Below, piece by piece: positions 44,203 to 52,912 of a stretch of DNA of 64,000 nucleotides (its first letter is position 1; each line of letters opens with the position of its first letter). Origin of the DNA: JAJPJE01 sp963724985. GTDB taxonomy: Bacteria > Acidobacteriota > Terriglobia > Terriglobales > Acidobacteriaceae. Both the position numbers and the translations under genes were made by a program. The stretch lies in NCBI GenBank assembly GCA_963724985.1, contig CAVRWV010000019.1, positions 496,001 to 560,000 on the forward strand, given 5' to 3'. The notes beneath the pieces are model-generated. The model searched no databases. It was not told where the DNA came from and saw only the letters and a program-made list of their open reading frames with translations.

Positions 44203-45345
44203 TCCGCGTCACCATGTTGGCGAGCGATCAATAGGAGCGCTTCATCAGCCGGCTCGGCACCGCCGCATTTGGCGCTCGTAGCTTTCTCGATCTGGTAAGC
44301 CAATTCCAGCGTATTCCTTGTCAGTCCAGGATCGTGGAGTAGCGCTTTCGAGTGCAGTTTCGGTTGCGCCGCAGATGCTTTCGTTTTGAGTGACTCGAGC
44401 TCCGCGCTTCCATCGTGCTGTTCGTCGATACAGTCTTCTAGTCGGCGGAAGGACCGATTAAAAACCACCAGGGTCCGTCGCTGGCGTTCTTCGACACCGA
44501 TATGCGGCGCGAGAGGGTCGTTCGCTAACACCGTTTGAGTGAGGGAGAGAGTTTGGATCGATTTCCGACTCATCTTCTCCGTTTTTGACGGCAGCTTCCA
44601 GGTAGTGGCGCGCCGTTCGATACTCTCCCAACTGGAAGGCTGTTTCCCCAGCGCCTGTGAGTGCGGTAACGTCTTGCGGATCTACGCGAGTTGCCTCTAC
44701 ATAATCCTTCAGTGCTCGCGGTAGATCGTTAGCGCGAGAAAACAGTTCAGCGGCTTGATTGTGAGCTGTCGCTGTGTCTGGGAGTTCGTTATCCAGGATA
44801 AGAAGTTCGGAAAGCGCGCGATCGCGATCCTCGTGGTCGAGAAGGAATCGAATAAGCTCAACGCGGGTCTGTCGCTGACGTTCGTCTACCTGACCCCCGG
44901 TCCATCTACCGTAAAGCGCATTTTCGTAGTAGTGCACTGCATTATCGACATCGCCGTCTTTTCCTGCGAGCCGGGCAAGGTGAAGATTTATTTCCGCATC
45001 CTCGGGGTCTGATTCACGCAGCCGGCTCAGTGCCTGCGTTGCCTCCGCGTTATGGCCGCCATCTCCCAACGCGTCGGCTAATCTCATCAAGTACTTCTGG
45101 TTATCCGGGTCGTTCCTGGTTGCTTTTCGTAACGACTCAGTTGCGTTCTGGATTGCTCCTGAGCGGAGCTGGCTTTCGCCCACCTCATACCACTGTGCCG
45201 CAGTTCGAATCTCGAGTCGGCTTTGCCTGGCGGCCACCGCCCGAGTAAAGAAGAAGAGGCCGACCGCGCACCCAATAAGAACCAGAAGACGGACAATGTC
45301 CGCCCGTACAGCGCGTTGTGTTTCCTGCTTCTCCATTGCGAGCAA
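44199..45345 (-). CDS. Membrane-anchored TPR protein, frameshifted
   Basis: The N-terminus has one membrane helix (IVRLLVLIGCAVGLFFFT) and then about five TPR repeats (ESQLRSGAIQNATESLRKAT, ALTGAGETAFQLGEYRTARH). One extra A in a run of five (TTTTT at 44582-44586 on the plus strand) breaks the frame; without it the protein reads AAVKTEKMSRKSIQTLSLTQ and continues to 44199, giving about 381 residues. The stop overlaps the ClC start (ATGA at 44199-44202), which argues the downstream part is normally translated and the break is an assembly error. The partner is unknown. Confidence 0.65.
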
Positions 45346-45587
45346 GCTATTTGGAAGAGTGTTCGATGGTCGTTATGCGCTTGAGCCGCAGCAATTTTCA
45401 AAAGCGCGCAGTATTTTTCTGCTAATTCTGGTAGATGCCCGGCATTCGGCAGGTGGATACCTCGCCCTGTGCGAGAAAGACTGTCCAATTGCGAGTGAGA
45501 TAGCCTCGAGACGGTTTAGCCTCATCCAACTTAGCGTAAGAGCACCGCGGCACGTACGTATGCGGAAGGCTGCGAGGACGCTCGCAA

Positions 45588-46481
45588 ATGAGCACCGCCG
45601 AACAACTTTACTTTGCTTCCGTTTCGTTGAAGAAGATCCTCTTCGCGATGGACTTCTCGCCTGGATCGCTGCTCGCATTTCCTTTTGCCATCAGTATCGC
45701 CAGGCATTACGGAAGCAAGATCTTCGTCGCGCACATCACGCCTGCCCAGGACTACAACGCTGTCCCGTCTGCATCGGAGGTGGAGAACATAGAACACAGG
45801 ATGGAAGAAACCCTGTCGAGTCCTATGGGCAAGCTTCAGGATGTTCCTCACGAACTGCTTTCCGATCACGGCAGCATCTGCTCGAGACTGCTTGCCGCTG
45901 CGGACAATCGCGGAGTTGACCTGATCGTGATTGGGACGCATGGGTGGCGTGGCATGAAGAAATTCCTGAGAGGCTCGACGGCCGAGGAAATCTCGTTTCT
46001 AGCAACCAGACCCGTCCTGACGGTGGGGCCTGCGGTCTCTCGACCGTCCGATTTCAGACACATTCTTTATGCAACAGACTTTTCGCCCGCAGCCCAGCAG
46101 GCTCTACCTCTCGCACTGTCGCTGACTCAAACTTACGATGCGTCCTTACTGTTCCTGCATATTAATGATTGGACCAGCAAAGAACCGCCAGTAGATGCAA
46201 AGCGCAAGACCGTCGCTTTTTTCCATGAAGAATTGTTCCAGTACGGCTATGGAAAACTAATAGATAAATCCGAGGTGATCGTGGACTTTGGACCACGCGC
46301 CGAACTCATCTTGGAACTCGCGACTGCTCGGAAGGCTGATCTGATCGTGATGGGTGCTCATCCAGGCGCCGAGATGACGGCTCGAATCGCCGCTCACCTG
46401 CCCGGATCGCTTGCGTATGATGTGATTGCGCAGGCATCTTGTCCGGTTTTAACGGTGCCTCTAGCAAGAAATCGCGAGTGA
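45588..46481 (+). CDS. Tandem universal stress protein
   Basis: A 297-residue protein with two Usp domains (residues 10-150 and 155-297). The first has the nucleotide-binding GTHGWRGMKKFLRGSTAEEI (G-x2-G-x9-GS/T). The second is more diverged (MGAHPGAEMTARIAAHLPGS). Usp proteins bind ATP or other nucleotides and increase stress survival; the precise role is not known. It stands alone, divergent from the TPR gene. Confidence 0.88.
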   Translation: MSTAEQLYFASVSLKKILFAMDFSPGSLLAFPFAISIARHYGSKIFVAHITPAQDYNAVPSASEVENIEHRMEETLSSPMGKLQDVPHELLSDHGSICSRLLAAADNRGVDLIVIGTHGWRGMKKFLRGSTAEEISFLATRPVLTVGPAVSRPSDFRHILYATDFSPAAQQALPLALSLTQTYDASLLFLHINDWTSKEPPVDAKRKTVAFFHEELFQYGYGKLIDKSEVIVDFGPRAELILELATARKADLIVMGAHPGAEMTARIAAHLPGSLAYDVIAQASCPVLTVPLARNRE

Positions 46482-46701
46482 TGCTTCTTGGATTTCGCTT
46501 GACTGTTTTCCGCGATGTACGGCGCAAGGCAGTATCCGTGTCAAACGGAGCATTCTTGTTTCTCCTGACGTGAAAACAGGTAATCATCCAATCGTGGGCG
46601 CGGCTTTGGGGATTTGGAAGCGAGTAGAACGGGCGGGAGAGTAGCCTAATCGGGCCAGCCATATCCGGCTAGCCCGTTAGAAACTGTGCGCGCAACCCGC
46701 T

Positions 46702-47007
46702 CTACGGCCAGCTGGTGCGGTGCTTGGCACCTTCAGCAGCGCTATTCGAGGCCGGCTGGTTCGATGTTGACGTTTTCGACAATACCGCCTCCAGTTCTGG
46801 GCTCACGTAGCCGGGAGCCTTCGGCGTAGAGGCTCCCTCCACGACAAAGGGCTGTTTGGAGCGGAATTCTTCGGAATCGACCGTCTCTTTGGAGTCGGCC
46901 ACGATCGGCAGGACGATGCGCAACGCCTCGATTTCTTTCTCCAGACGTTTAATTTCCAGCTCTTTGCCGCGTAAAAGGTCGCGAAGTGCTTCGTAAACGG
47001 TTTTCAT
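46702..47007 (-). CDS. Small coiled-coil protein of unknown function
   Basis: A 101-residue protein with an N-terminal coiled coil (ALRDLLRGKELEIKRLEKEI) and a disordered Ser/Pro-rich tail. No family is recognised. It is divergent from the GAF-amidase gene and could be an adaptor, but nothing more can be read. Confidence 0.55.
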   Translation of the reverse strand: MKTVYEALRDLLRGKELEIKRLEKEIEALRIVLPIVADSKETVDSEEFRSKQPFVVEGASTPKAPGYVSPELEAVLSKTSTSNQPASNSAAEGAKHRTSWP

Positions 47008-47236
47008 TCAGATACTCGCCTCGATTTACCGGACTATAGCACAACTCAGCGCTTGGGCCATCCGAGTTTGCACCTAGGTTCAACCCTTTCCATCGGCCTT
47101 TTGGAGAGATAAGTGACAATACTGGCACGCTCGCACGCTTCTGCTTGAAAACATGGGTAGAACTCACAAATAATGGGTGGCACTTACCTGCGCGAGGCCT
47201 ATCCGGTCCACCGAGGCAGGACGCAGCGGGAGTAAT

Positions 47237-49402
47237 TTGGCGGGCAACGACAAAACTGTCTTTCGCGGCAGTCATCGCGTGCGCATGCGGACGCCTGGAA
47301 CGGCATTGCCGGACCGCGACTTTCTGCAGGCCCTGCTCGCCTTTGCCTTCACAGTTCAAGAAGAAAATCAAAAGCTCAAAGGCGAGATTTCGCGCCTTGC
47401 CTCCGAGAAGAATGCGGAGTTCGAATCCACCGAGGGGATTCATGTCGCGCTGAATCGCATTGTTGCGAGCGCGCAGAATTTAACCGGCGCATCCGGTGCG
47501 GCTCTCGCGCTCGGCACCGAAGAGGCTATGGTCTGCGTCGCTCGCAGCGGACGTATCGCGCCCGATGCCGGCTCCGGGGTTCCACTCGATCACGGCTTGG
47601 CCGGGGAATGCGTACGCACTAGGCAGAGCGTGCTTTGCATCAACGCCGAAACCGATCCGCGAGTGGATGCAATCTCGTCGCGCACGCTCGGCGTGAGTTC
47701 CATCCTGTACGTCCCGCTGCAAGCGCAGGACGAGCTGATCGGCATCCTCGGATTGTTTTCCGATCGCGTATCGAATTTCAACTCCAGCGATTTGCAGTTG
47801 CTGCGCTACGTCGCTGCGCTCGTGCTGGAGCAACTGCATAAGCAGTCTCCGCTGCTGCAGACGATTACTCCGCGAATCCTGGTGGAGTCAATCAAGTTGG
47901 CGCCTCCGGGGATCATCGAGAAAGAGCCGGAGGCACAGTTCGCGGCACCCCAGATAAAGGCCGCAGAGCCTGCACGCGAGACGCGGAGCGAGCCGGCGAC
48001 AAATGTGGTCGCAAGCGCCGAGAAGTCAGTTGCGTCTGCAAAAGCCGCAACCGTTGCTCCACCTCTGCCGATCGCAATTCCGAAGCCTGCCGAGACTCCA
48101 GTCAAGAAGGCGGCGGAGTCCTCGCGACAAGAAGAGATTCTCACTGGTTCGCTCGCCGACACTGAAGTCAGCAGTACCGTACTGATTTCCGCTGTGCTGT
48201 TCGTGCTGTTTGCGGCGGTACTCGGCGGCGGCTACTACATGCGGCATCACGCCCCGCCGATTCCAGCAAAACAATCCAACACGGTCGAACAGACGCAAGA
48301 GGCCGCTGCGAAGCCTTCTTCTCCCGCACCGGCCGGGAGTCTGGAATTAGGGCGCTCGCTAATGCCTGGTATTCGCTACTGGATGGCGGATGGCCGTGCC
48401 ATGATCACCATCGCACTCGACAAGAAGATCACCTACACATCGTTGCGGCTGCATAATCCAGAGCGCGTCTACTTCGATCTGCCGGGACTGGAATTCGGCG
48501 CTCCCCGCGATCACGTCTTCGCCATCAACGACAGCATGCTGCAGCGGGTTCGCATCGGGCAATCTCCGACGGGCGTTACGCGGATCGTGTTCGATATGGC
48601 CCGTCCGCTCGACTACACGACCACCGAGACGAGCAATCCAGATGGATTGGTGATTGAGTTTAGTACGACGAAGTCCGACACAGCTCCGACCGCGCAAGTC
48701 ACCACTCCGGACACGCCCGCCATGTTAACGCCCCATATGCTGACCGTCGTCATCGACCCGGGTCACGGCGGCAACGATACCGGAACGATCGGTCACAACG
48801 GTCTTCAGGAAAAGCAGCTCACCCTCGACGTCGCGCAGCGACTTGGAAAGTTGCTCGAGAAGAATTTAGGTGCGCATGTTCTTTACACCCGTAAGAACGA
48901 CCATTATGTCTCCCTTGAGAATCGAAGCGCCGTCGCCAGAAAAGCGGATGCCGACTTCTTCATTTCCATTCACGCGAATTCCAGCCAGTACCCGACGGTA
49001 AACGGCATAGAGACCTATTACTTCAAATCTTCTTCGGAAGTAATGGAAAACGCTGGAGGTACAGGCGCCCGTGGCACTGATTCTTCCGATCGCGCACGGC
49101 GTTTCGCCGCGGCCGTGCAGCAGTCGCTGATCCACAATCTGAGCAGCACGCAGGTTTCTGTGCGAGACCGCGGTGTCCGAACCGCGCCGTTTGTTGTGCT
49201 TCGTGATATGCAAATGCCCGCCGTTCTCGCCGAGATTTCGTTCATCAGCAGCGAGGCCGACGAACAACAACTTCGCACGAGCACCTATCGGGACCGGATT
49301 GCGAATGCGCTCTACCAGGGCATCGCACATAATGTTCTTCCAAAGACTCCTGAGTCTGGCTCGGTGGCGACTCTCACGCGCGGTAGTGCCTCAGCGCCTT
49401 GA
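47237..49402 (+). CDS. GAF-transmembrane-AMIN-N-acetylmuramoyl-L-alanine amidase fusion
   Basis: A single 721-residue protein with four parts. Residues about 40-185 form a cytoplasmic GAF domain (HVALNRIVASAQNLTGASGA, VSSILYVPLQAQDELIGILG). A membrane helix lies at about 313-333 (VLISAVLFVLFAAVLGGGYY). An AMIN domain follows in the periplasm (AMITIALDKKITYTSLRLHN). An Amidase_3 domain closes it from about residue 500: VVIDPGHGGNDTG, ISIHANSS and AVLAEISFISSEAD hold the zinc and catalytic residues. It would cut the peptide from the glycan in the cell wall. TTG 47237 is favoured (GGGAG 5 bases upstream); the frame opens at 47177. Confidence 0.85.
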   Translation: MAGNDKTVFRGSHRVRMRTPGTALPDRDFLQALLAFAFTVQEENQKLKGEISRLASEKNAEFESTEGIHVALNRIVASAQNLTGASGAALALGTEEAMVCVARSGRIAPDAGSGVPLDHGLAGECVRTRQSVLCINAETDPRVDAISSRTLGVSSILYVPLQAQDELIGILGLFSDRVSNFNSSDLQLLRYVAALVLEQLHKQSPLLQTITPRILVESIKLAPPGIIEKEPEAQFAAPQIKAAEPARETRSEPATNVVASAEKSVASAKAATVAPPLPIAIPKPAETPVKKAAESSRQEEILTGSLADTEVSSTVLISAVLFVLFAAVLGGGYYMRHHAPPIPAKQSNTVEQTQEAAAKPSSPAPAGSLELGRSLMPGIRYWMADGRAMITIALDKKITYTSLRLHNPERVYFDLPGLEFGAPRDHVFAINDSMLQRVRIGQSPTGVTRIVFDMARPLDYTTTETSNPDGLVIEFSTTKSDTAPTAQVTTPDTPAMLTPHMLTVVIDPGHGGNDTGTIGHNGLQEKQLTLDVAQRLGKLLEKNLGAHVLYTRKNDHYVSLENRSAVARKADADFFISIHANSSQYPTVNGIETYYFKSSSEVMENAGGTGARGTDSSDRARRFAAAVQQSLIHNLSSTQVSVRDRGVRTAPFVVLRDMQMPAVLAEISFISSEADEQQLRTSTYRDRIANALYQGIAHNVLPKTPESGSVATLTRGSASAP

Positions 49403-49460
49403 TTCAGACTTCTTGTTCTGTAGCCAGGCATCCCACTCAAACATGAGATGGAGACAACGA

Positions 49461-50042
49461 ATGCGCCATGCTTCCCTGCTTCTATTCTGTTTCCTCATGA
49501 CCTTCGCGTCGATGAGCGAAGCACAGACGTCGCACCGGCGCCCTTCCCCAAAAACGCAGAGCGATACATCTTCCGCGGCGGAAGATCGGGCGGCGATCCA
49601 GGAGCTCGACGACAACGAGATCAAAGCGAATCTCGCGCTGGACGTAAAAGCGCTGGAACTGCTTTGGGATCCCGAGATCATCTCCATGCCTCCGGGACAC
49701 GCTGCCATCAGCGGATTGGAAGCCAATAGCGCCTATCTCGAGCAGGAAGCGAAAGCGATGGAAAACTTTCAGATCCTGGGATACGAACAGGCTTGGCAGG
49801 AAGTGCGAATTACGGGCGATTACGCCTACGAGTTAGGAACGGTGCAAACACGAATCGGGCCGATGAATCCGGGACCGGAGATCGATACCACCTACAACAT
49901 GATGCGTATTCTGAAAAAGCAGCCGGATGGTTCCTGGAGGGTATATCGCGCGATCTGGAACAATGCATCCGCGCCCAAGACCCCAGAGAAGCCGCCGGAA
50001 AAGCCGGCAGATAAGCCTCCAGCGGAAGATCGTCTGCACTAA
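49461..50042 (+). CDS. Exported DUF4440/SnoaL-like protein
   Basis: A 193-residue protein with a signal peptide (ASLLLFCFLMTFASMSEAQ) and a DUF4440/NTF2-like domain (ALDVKALELLWDPEIISMPP, YNMMRILKKQPDGSWRVYRA). A Pro/Lys-rich tail ends it. NTF2-like domains bind small ligands or catalyse simple reactions; the role is unknown. ATG 49461 is chosen because GGAG lies 7 bases upstream. It converges with the DedA gene, whose stop is adjacent. Confidence 0.8.
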   Translation: MRHASLLLFCFLMTFASMSEAQTSHRRPSPKTQSDTSSAAEDRAAIQELDDNEIKANLALDVKALELLWDPEIISMPPGHAAISGLEANSAYLEQEAKAMENFQILGYEQAWQEVRITGDYAYELGTVQTRIGPMNPGPEIDTTYNMMRILKKQPDGSWRVYRAIWNNASAPKTPEKPPEKPADKPPAEDRLH

Positions 50043-50678
50043 CTATTCAGCAGCTCGAATCCGATGCTGCCAGTGTGACCAGACGAACCAGACTATCCCC
50101 GTCAACAGCACCAGGGCGATCACGGCGTCGAAGCGGTGAAACCACATCTTCAGCCGCGGGTCGGTATCCCACTTCTCGCCCAATCGCATCCCAACGTAGG
50201 CCAACGCGAGGCACCATGGCCAGGAGCCAAGAAAGGTGTACACGTGGAAGCGCCACTGCGGCATGCGCGCGATTCCGGCCGGCAGCGCAATAAAGGTTCG
50301 AACCACCGGTAAGAGACGGCTGATGAAGACGGTTCGATCACCGTAACGAGCGAAGAAATGGTCGGCCCAATCCAGCTCTTTATGGCTGAGGAAGATATAG
50401 GAGCCATAGCGCTCAACCAGTGGCCGTCCACCGTAATAGCCGAGGTAGTAGGCGATCAGTGAGCCCAGATTGCAGCCCAGTGCGCCAAAAGTCGCTACCC
50501 AGAACAGGTTGAAGCGCCCGGTATGGACCAGGTATCCCGAGAACGGCATGATGACTTCCGACGGCAACGGTATGCAGGCTGACTCGATTGCCATGAGCAG
50601 CAGAATGCCGCCGTATCCCACCTTCGAGATTACGGCCACGATGAACACACTCAGGGCGGAGATGACTCGCGAGATCAT
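50043..50678 (-). CDS. DedA-family membrane protein
   Basis: A 211-residue integral membrane protein of the DedA/SNARE-associated family, implicated in lipid-carrier (undecaprenyl or phospholipid) flipping. Helices are visible at about 15-35, 48-72, 130-160 and 180-205. The family motifs GCNLGSLIAYYLGYYGG and FISRLLPVVRTFIALPAGI (F-x-R-x-x-P-x-x-R) are present. It starts with ATG 50678 near the start of a divergent small gene region. Confidence 0.9.
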   Translation of the reverse strand: MISRVISALSVFIVAVISKVGYGGILLLMAIESACIPLPSEVIMPFSGYLVHTGRFNLFWVATFGALGCNLGSLIAYYLGYYGGRPLVERYGSYIFLSHKELDWADHFFARYGDRTVFISRLLPVVRTFIALPAGIARMPQWRFHVYTFLGSWPWCLALAYVGMRLGEKWDTDPRLKMWFHRFDAVIALVLLTGIVWFVWSHWQHRIRAAE

Positions 50679-50705
50679 TCGATTAGGAAGTGCTCCTTGC
50701 TGACC

Positions 50706-50933
50706 TCAGAAGGTATCCGAATCCTGGGTAAAGACGTAGCCCGGCAGAGTGACGCCCTCGTTCGTCTTGTGAACTTTAATGCGAATGGAGCCGGCACTGG
50801 CGGCAGTGCTATCAGCCTTGCGAAGCATGGCAAACTGGGTGAAAACCTCGCTGTAAACCTTGGTGACAAGGTAGTTTTGCGCGTCGGTTTCGCTGCGCCA
50901 GACTTGCCCGAGTTGAATTGCCTTAACAGCCAT
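50706..50933 (-). CDS. Small conserved protein of unknown function
   Basis: A 75-residue protein (MAVKAIQLGQVWRSETDAQN) with regular beta-strand-like pattern and IRIKVHKTNEGVTLPGYVFT near its end. It looks like a compact beta-rich protein of a type seen often in Acidobacteria, but no function is known to me. It starts at the second ATG-like codon of the frame; no strong ribosome binding site is seen. Confidence 0.5.
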   Translation of the reverse strand: MAVKAIQLGQVWRSETDAQNYLVTKVYSEVFTQFAMLRKADSTAASAGSIRIKVHKTNEGVTLPGYVFTQDSDTF

Positions 50934-51074
50934 GTTCACAGGTTAATGTTCGGGTTGGTGGGCGTCAATGTGACAAGCTAGACCTGTTTCCTTTTGGTAA
51001 CGTGGACAAGAAGTTCCGACTGTGACGCACCGTGAGCCCGGAGTTTGAGTAGAATTCCTCTAGGGAAACAAATC

Positions 51075-51779
51075 ATGCCGGACAAAGTCGAATCGCGCTG
51101 TCAGATCGTAAGTTTCAGTTTTCTCAAAGTCGATCCCTCATGGCGGAAGTTACCGACCGCCGATCGTGTGGAACAGAAGCAGGAATTCCAGCAGGCGCTG
51201 GAGCGCTGGGCGAACAACGAAATGCGCATCCTGAGCTATTCCATGATGGGCCTGCGCGCCGACTGCGACATGCTTCTGTGGCGGATCTGTTATTCGCTCG
51301 ACTGCCTGAGCTCCGCGCACTCCGACATGATGAAAACTACGATGGGATCGTACCTGACGATGACCCATTCTCTCCTCGCAATGACGCGGCGTTCGCAATA
51401 TCTGATCGGCCAGGAGGCCGACAATCCCGCGCCCATGAGAGGCTACATTCGTCCGGGAAATCACAAATACATAATGGTCTATCCCTACACCAAAACTCGC
51501 ACCTGGTATCAGCTTCCCTTTGAGGACCGTCAGCGCATGATCCAGGAACAGATGAAGCTGGTAGACGATTTGTCCGGCATTCACCTGCATACCATGTACT
51601 CGCTGGGAATTGATGACCAGGAGTTTGTGATCGCCGTGGAAGCCGATCGCCCGCAGGACGTCATCGAGACAGCCATGAAGTTGCGCGAGATCGACAACTA
51701 CAACTACGTCGCCGTCGACAGCCCCAAGTTCACCGCGATTCGCGCATCCATTCCCGACATGCTGGAGCGGTTGGGCTGA
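51075..51779 (+). CDS. hemQ: Chlorite dismutase-like coproheme decarboxylase
   Basis: A 234-residue member of the chlorite dismutase family. The segment MVYPYTKTRTWYQLPFEDRQ holds the Tyr and Lys typical of HemQ, the enzyme that decarboxylates coproheme III to haem b in the coproporphyrin pathway. A true chlorite dismutase lacks this pattern. The C-terminal half gives IHLHTMYSLGIDDQEFVIAVE, the region that contributes the haem-proximal His. ATG 51075 has AGGGA 9 bases upstream. Its stop overlaps the start of the nth gene (TGATG). Confidence 0.88.
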   Translation: MPDKVESRCQIVSFSFLKVDPSWRKLPTADRVEQKQEFQQALERWANNEMRILSYSMMGLRADCDMLLWRICYSLDCLSSAHSDMMKTTMGSYLTMTHSLLAMTRRSQYLIGQEADNPAPMRGYIRPGNHKYIMVYPYTKTRTWYQLPFEDRQRMIQEQMKLVDDLSGIHLHTMYSLGIDDQEFVIAVEADRPQDVIETAMKLREIDNYNYVAVDSPKFTAIRASIPDMLERLG

Positions 51780-52639
51780 TGGCACGCGGAGTAATTCCAC
51801 GACAACCAGCAAAGACAGGCCGGCACGAAGCGGCGCGAAAGGTGGAGTTGCGCGCAGCCAAGCTCCCAAAAGATGGCGGGCGTCCCAAACGCAACGCGCT
51901 GCCCATCGCGAAATCAAATCCGAAAGCGGCGGCCACAACCAAGCCCGGCAGAGCTTCCGCCGGTTACAATCCGCTCGCGCCTGAGCGCGTCAGTGAAATT
52001 CTCAAGCGACTCGAAGCAACGTATCCTGGCGCGACCTGCGCGCTGAAACACAACAACGCATGGGAACTGCTGGTCGCGACGATTCTTTCAGCGCAATGCA
52101 CCGATGTGCGCGTGAACATGACTACGCCGGAGCTCTTCCGGAAATATCCGACCGTTCAGGATTTTGCGGCGCTGAAGCCTGAAACGCTCGAGCCGGATAT
52201 CAAGTCGACTGGCTTCTTTCGCAACAAATCGAAATCGGTAGTTGGCGCGGCGAAAAAGATCGTCGCCGATTTCGGCGGCCAGGTTCCCGACAACATGGAC
52301 GATCTGCTGTCGCTTCCCGGCGTAGCCCGCAAAACCGCCAACGTCGTTCTGGGGACATGGTTCCATAAGAACGACGGCGTTGTCGTCGACACTCACGTGC
52401 ATCGCATCTCGCGACGACTCGAACTGACGAAGTCCGATGACCCTAAAAATATCGAACAGGATCTGATCAAAGTCATCCCGCGTGATAAGTGGACGCTCTT
52501 TTCCCACATGATCATCTTCCACGGACGCGCGCTCTGCGTGGCGCGCAATCCGAAGTGCGCGGAGTGTCCTCTGGAAAATCTGTGCCACGCCGCCGATAAG
52601 ACGTGGAGCACGGTCGAGATTCACAAGAGCGCGAAATAG
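51779..52639 (+). CDS. nth: Endonuclease III
   Basis: A 286-residue base-excision repair glycosylase/lyase that removes oxidised pyrimidines. The helix-hairpin-helix LPGVARKTANVVLG contains the catalytic Lys, VVVDTHVHRISRRL contains the catalytic Asp, and CVARNPKCAECPLENLC ligates the 4Fe-4S cluster. A basic N-terminal extension of about 60 residues (RKVELRAAKLPKDGGRPKRN) precedes the catalytic core. Its ATG overlaps the hemQ stop codon, so it is translationally coupled. Beyond it begins the repeat region. Confidence 0.95.
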   Translation: MARGVIPRQPAKTGRHEAARKVELRAAKLPKDGGRPKRNALPIAKSNPKAAATTKPGRASAGYNPLAPERVSEILKRLEATYPGATCALKHNNAWELLVATILSAQCTDVRVNMTTPELFRKYPTVQDFAALKPETLEPDIKSTGFFRNKSKSVVGAAKKIVADFGGQVPDNMDDLLSLPGVARKTANVVLGTWFHKNDGVVVDTHVHRISRRLELTKSDDPKNIEQDLIKVIPRDKWTLFSHMIIFHGRALCVARNPKCAECPLENLCHAADKTWSTVEIHKSAK

Positions 52640-52698
52640 CGGTCAGCTATCGGCTGTCAGCATTACTCCTGTTATGTCGAGCGAGGTTGAGGCGATTA

Positions 52699-52744
52699 GC
52701 GGGCATCTGAGCCCGCTGCCGAAATCCTGAGCGAAGTCGAAGGA
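52699..52744 (+). repeat. 46-bp repeat, left copy flanking the hairpin-element cluster
   Basis: This copy matches the one at 54367-54412 in 43 of 46 positions by eye. It contains a small hairpin (GCGGGC with GCCCGC) and a CCTGAGCGAAGTCGAAGG tail like the motif common in many bacterial intergenic repeats. The two copies lie at the two ends of the element cluster in the same orientation. Confidence 0.6.
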
Positions 52745-52912
52745 ACGCGGCGAATCATTCCGCGTCCGAGTCGGGAGACCCTGCGGTTCCACACTCGCGT
52801 CGTTTTCAAGTTCGAGCGCCAGCGAGAACTGTCATCCCGAGCGCAGCGAGGGAACCCTATCCGACCACGGAAGTTTCATCCGGAGAGTCCCCTCCACTGA
52901 AGCGTCCCCCGA

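Noticed and set aside
51150..51938. Long open frame opposite hemQ
   Set aside because: It is antisense to a clearly conserved gene and has no family resemblance.
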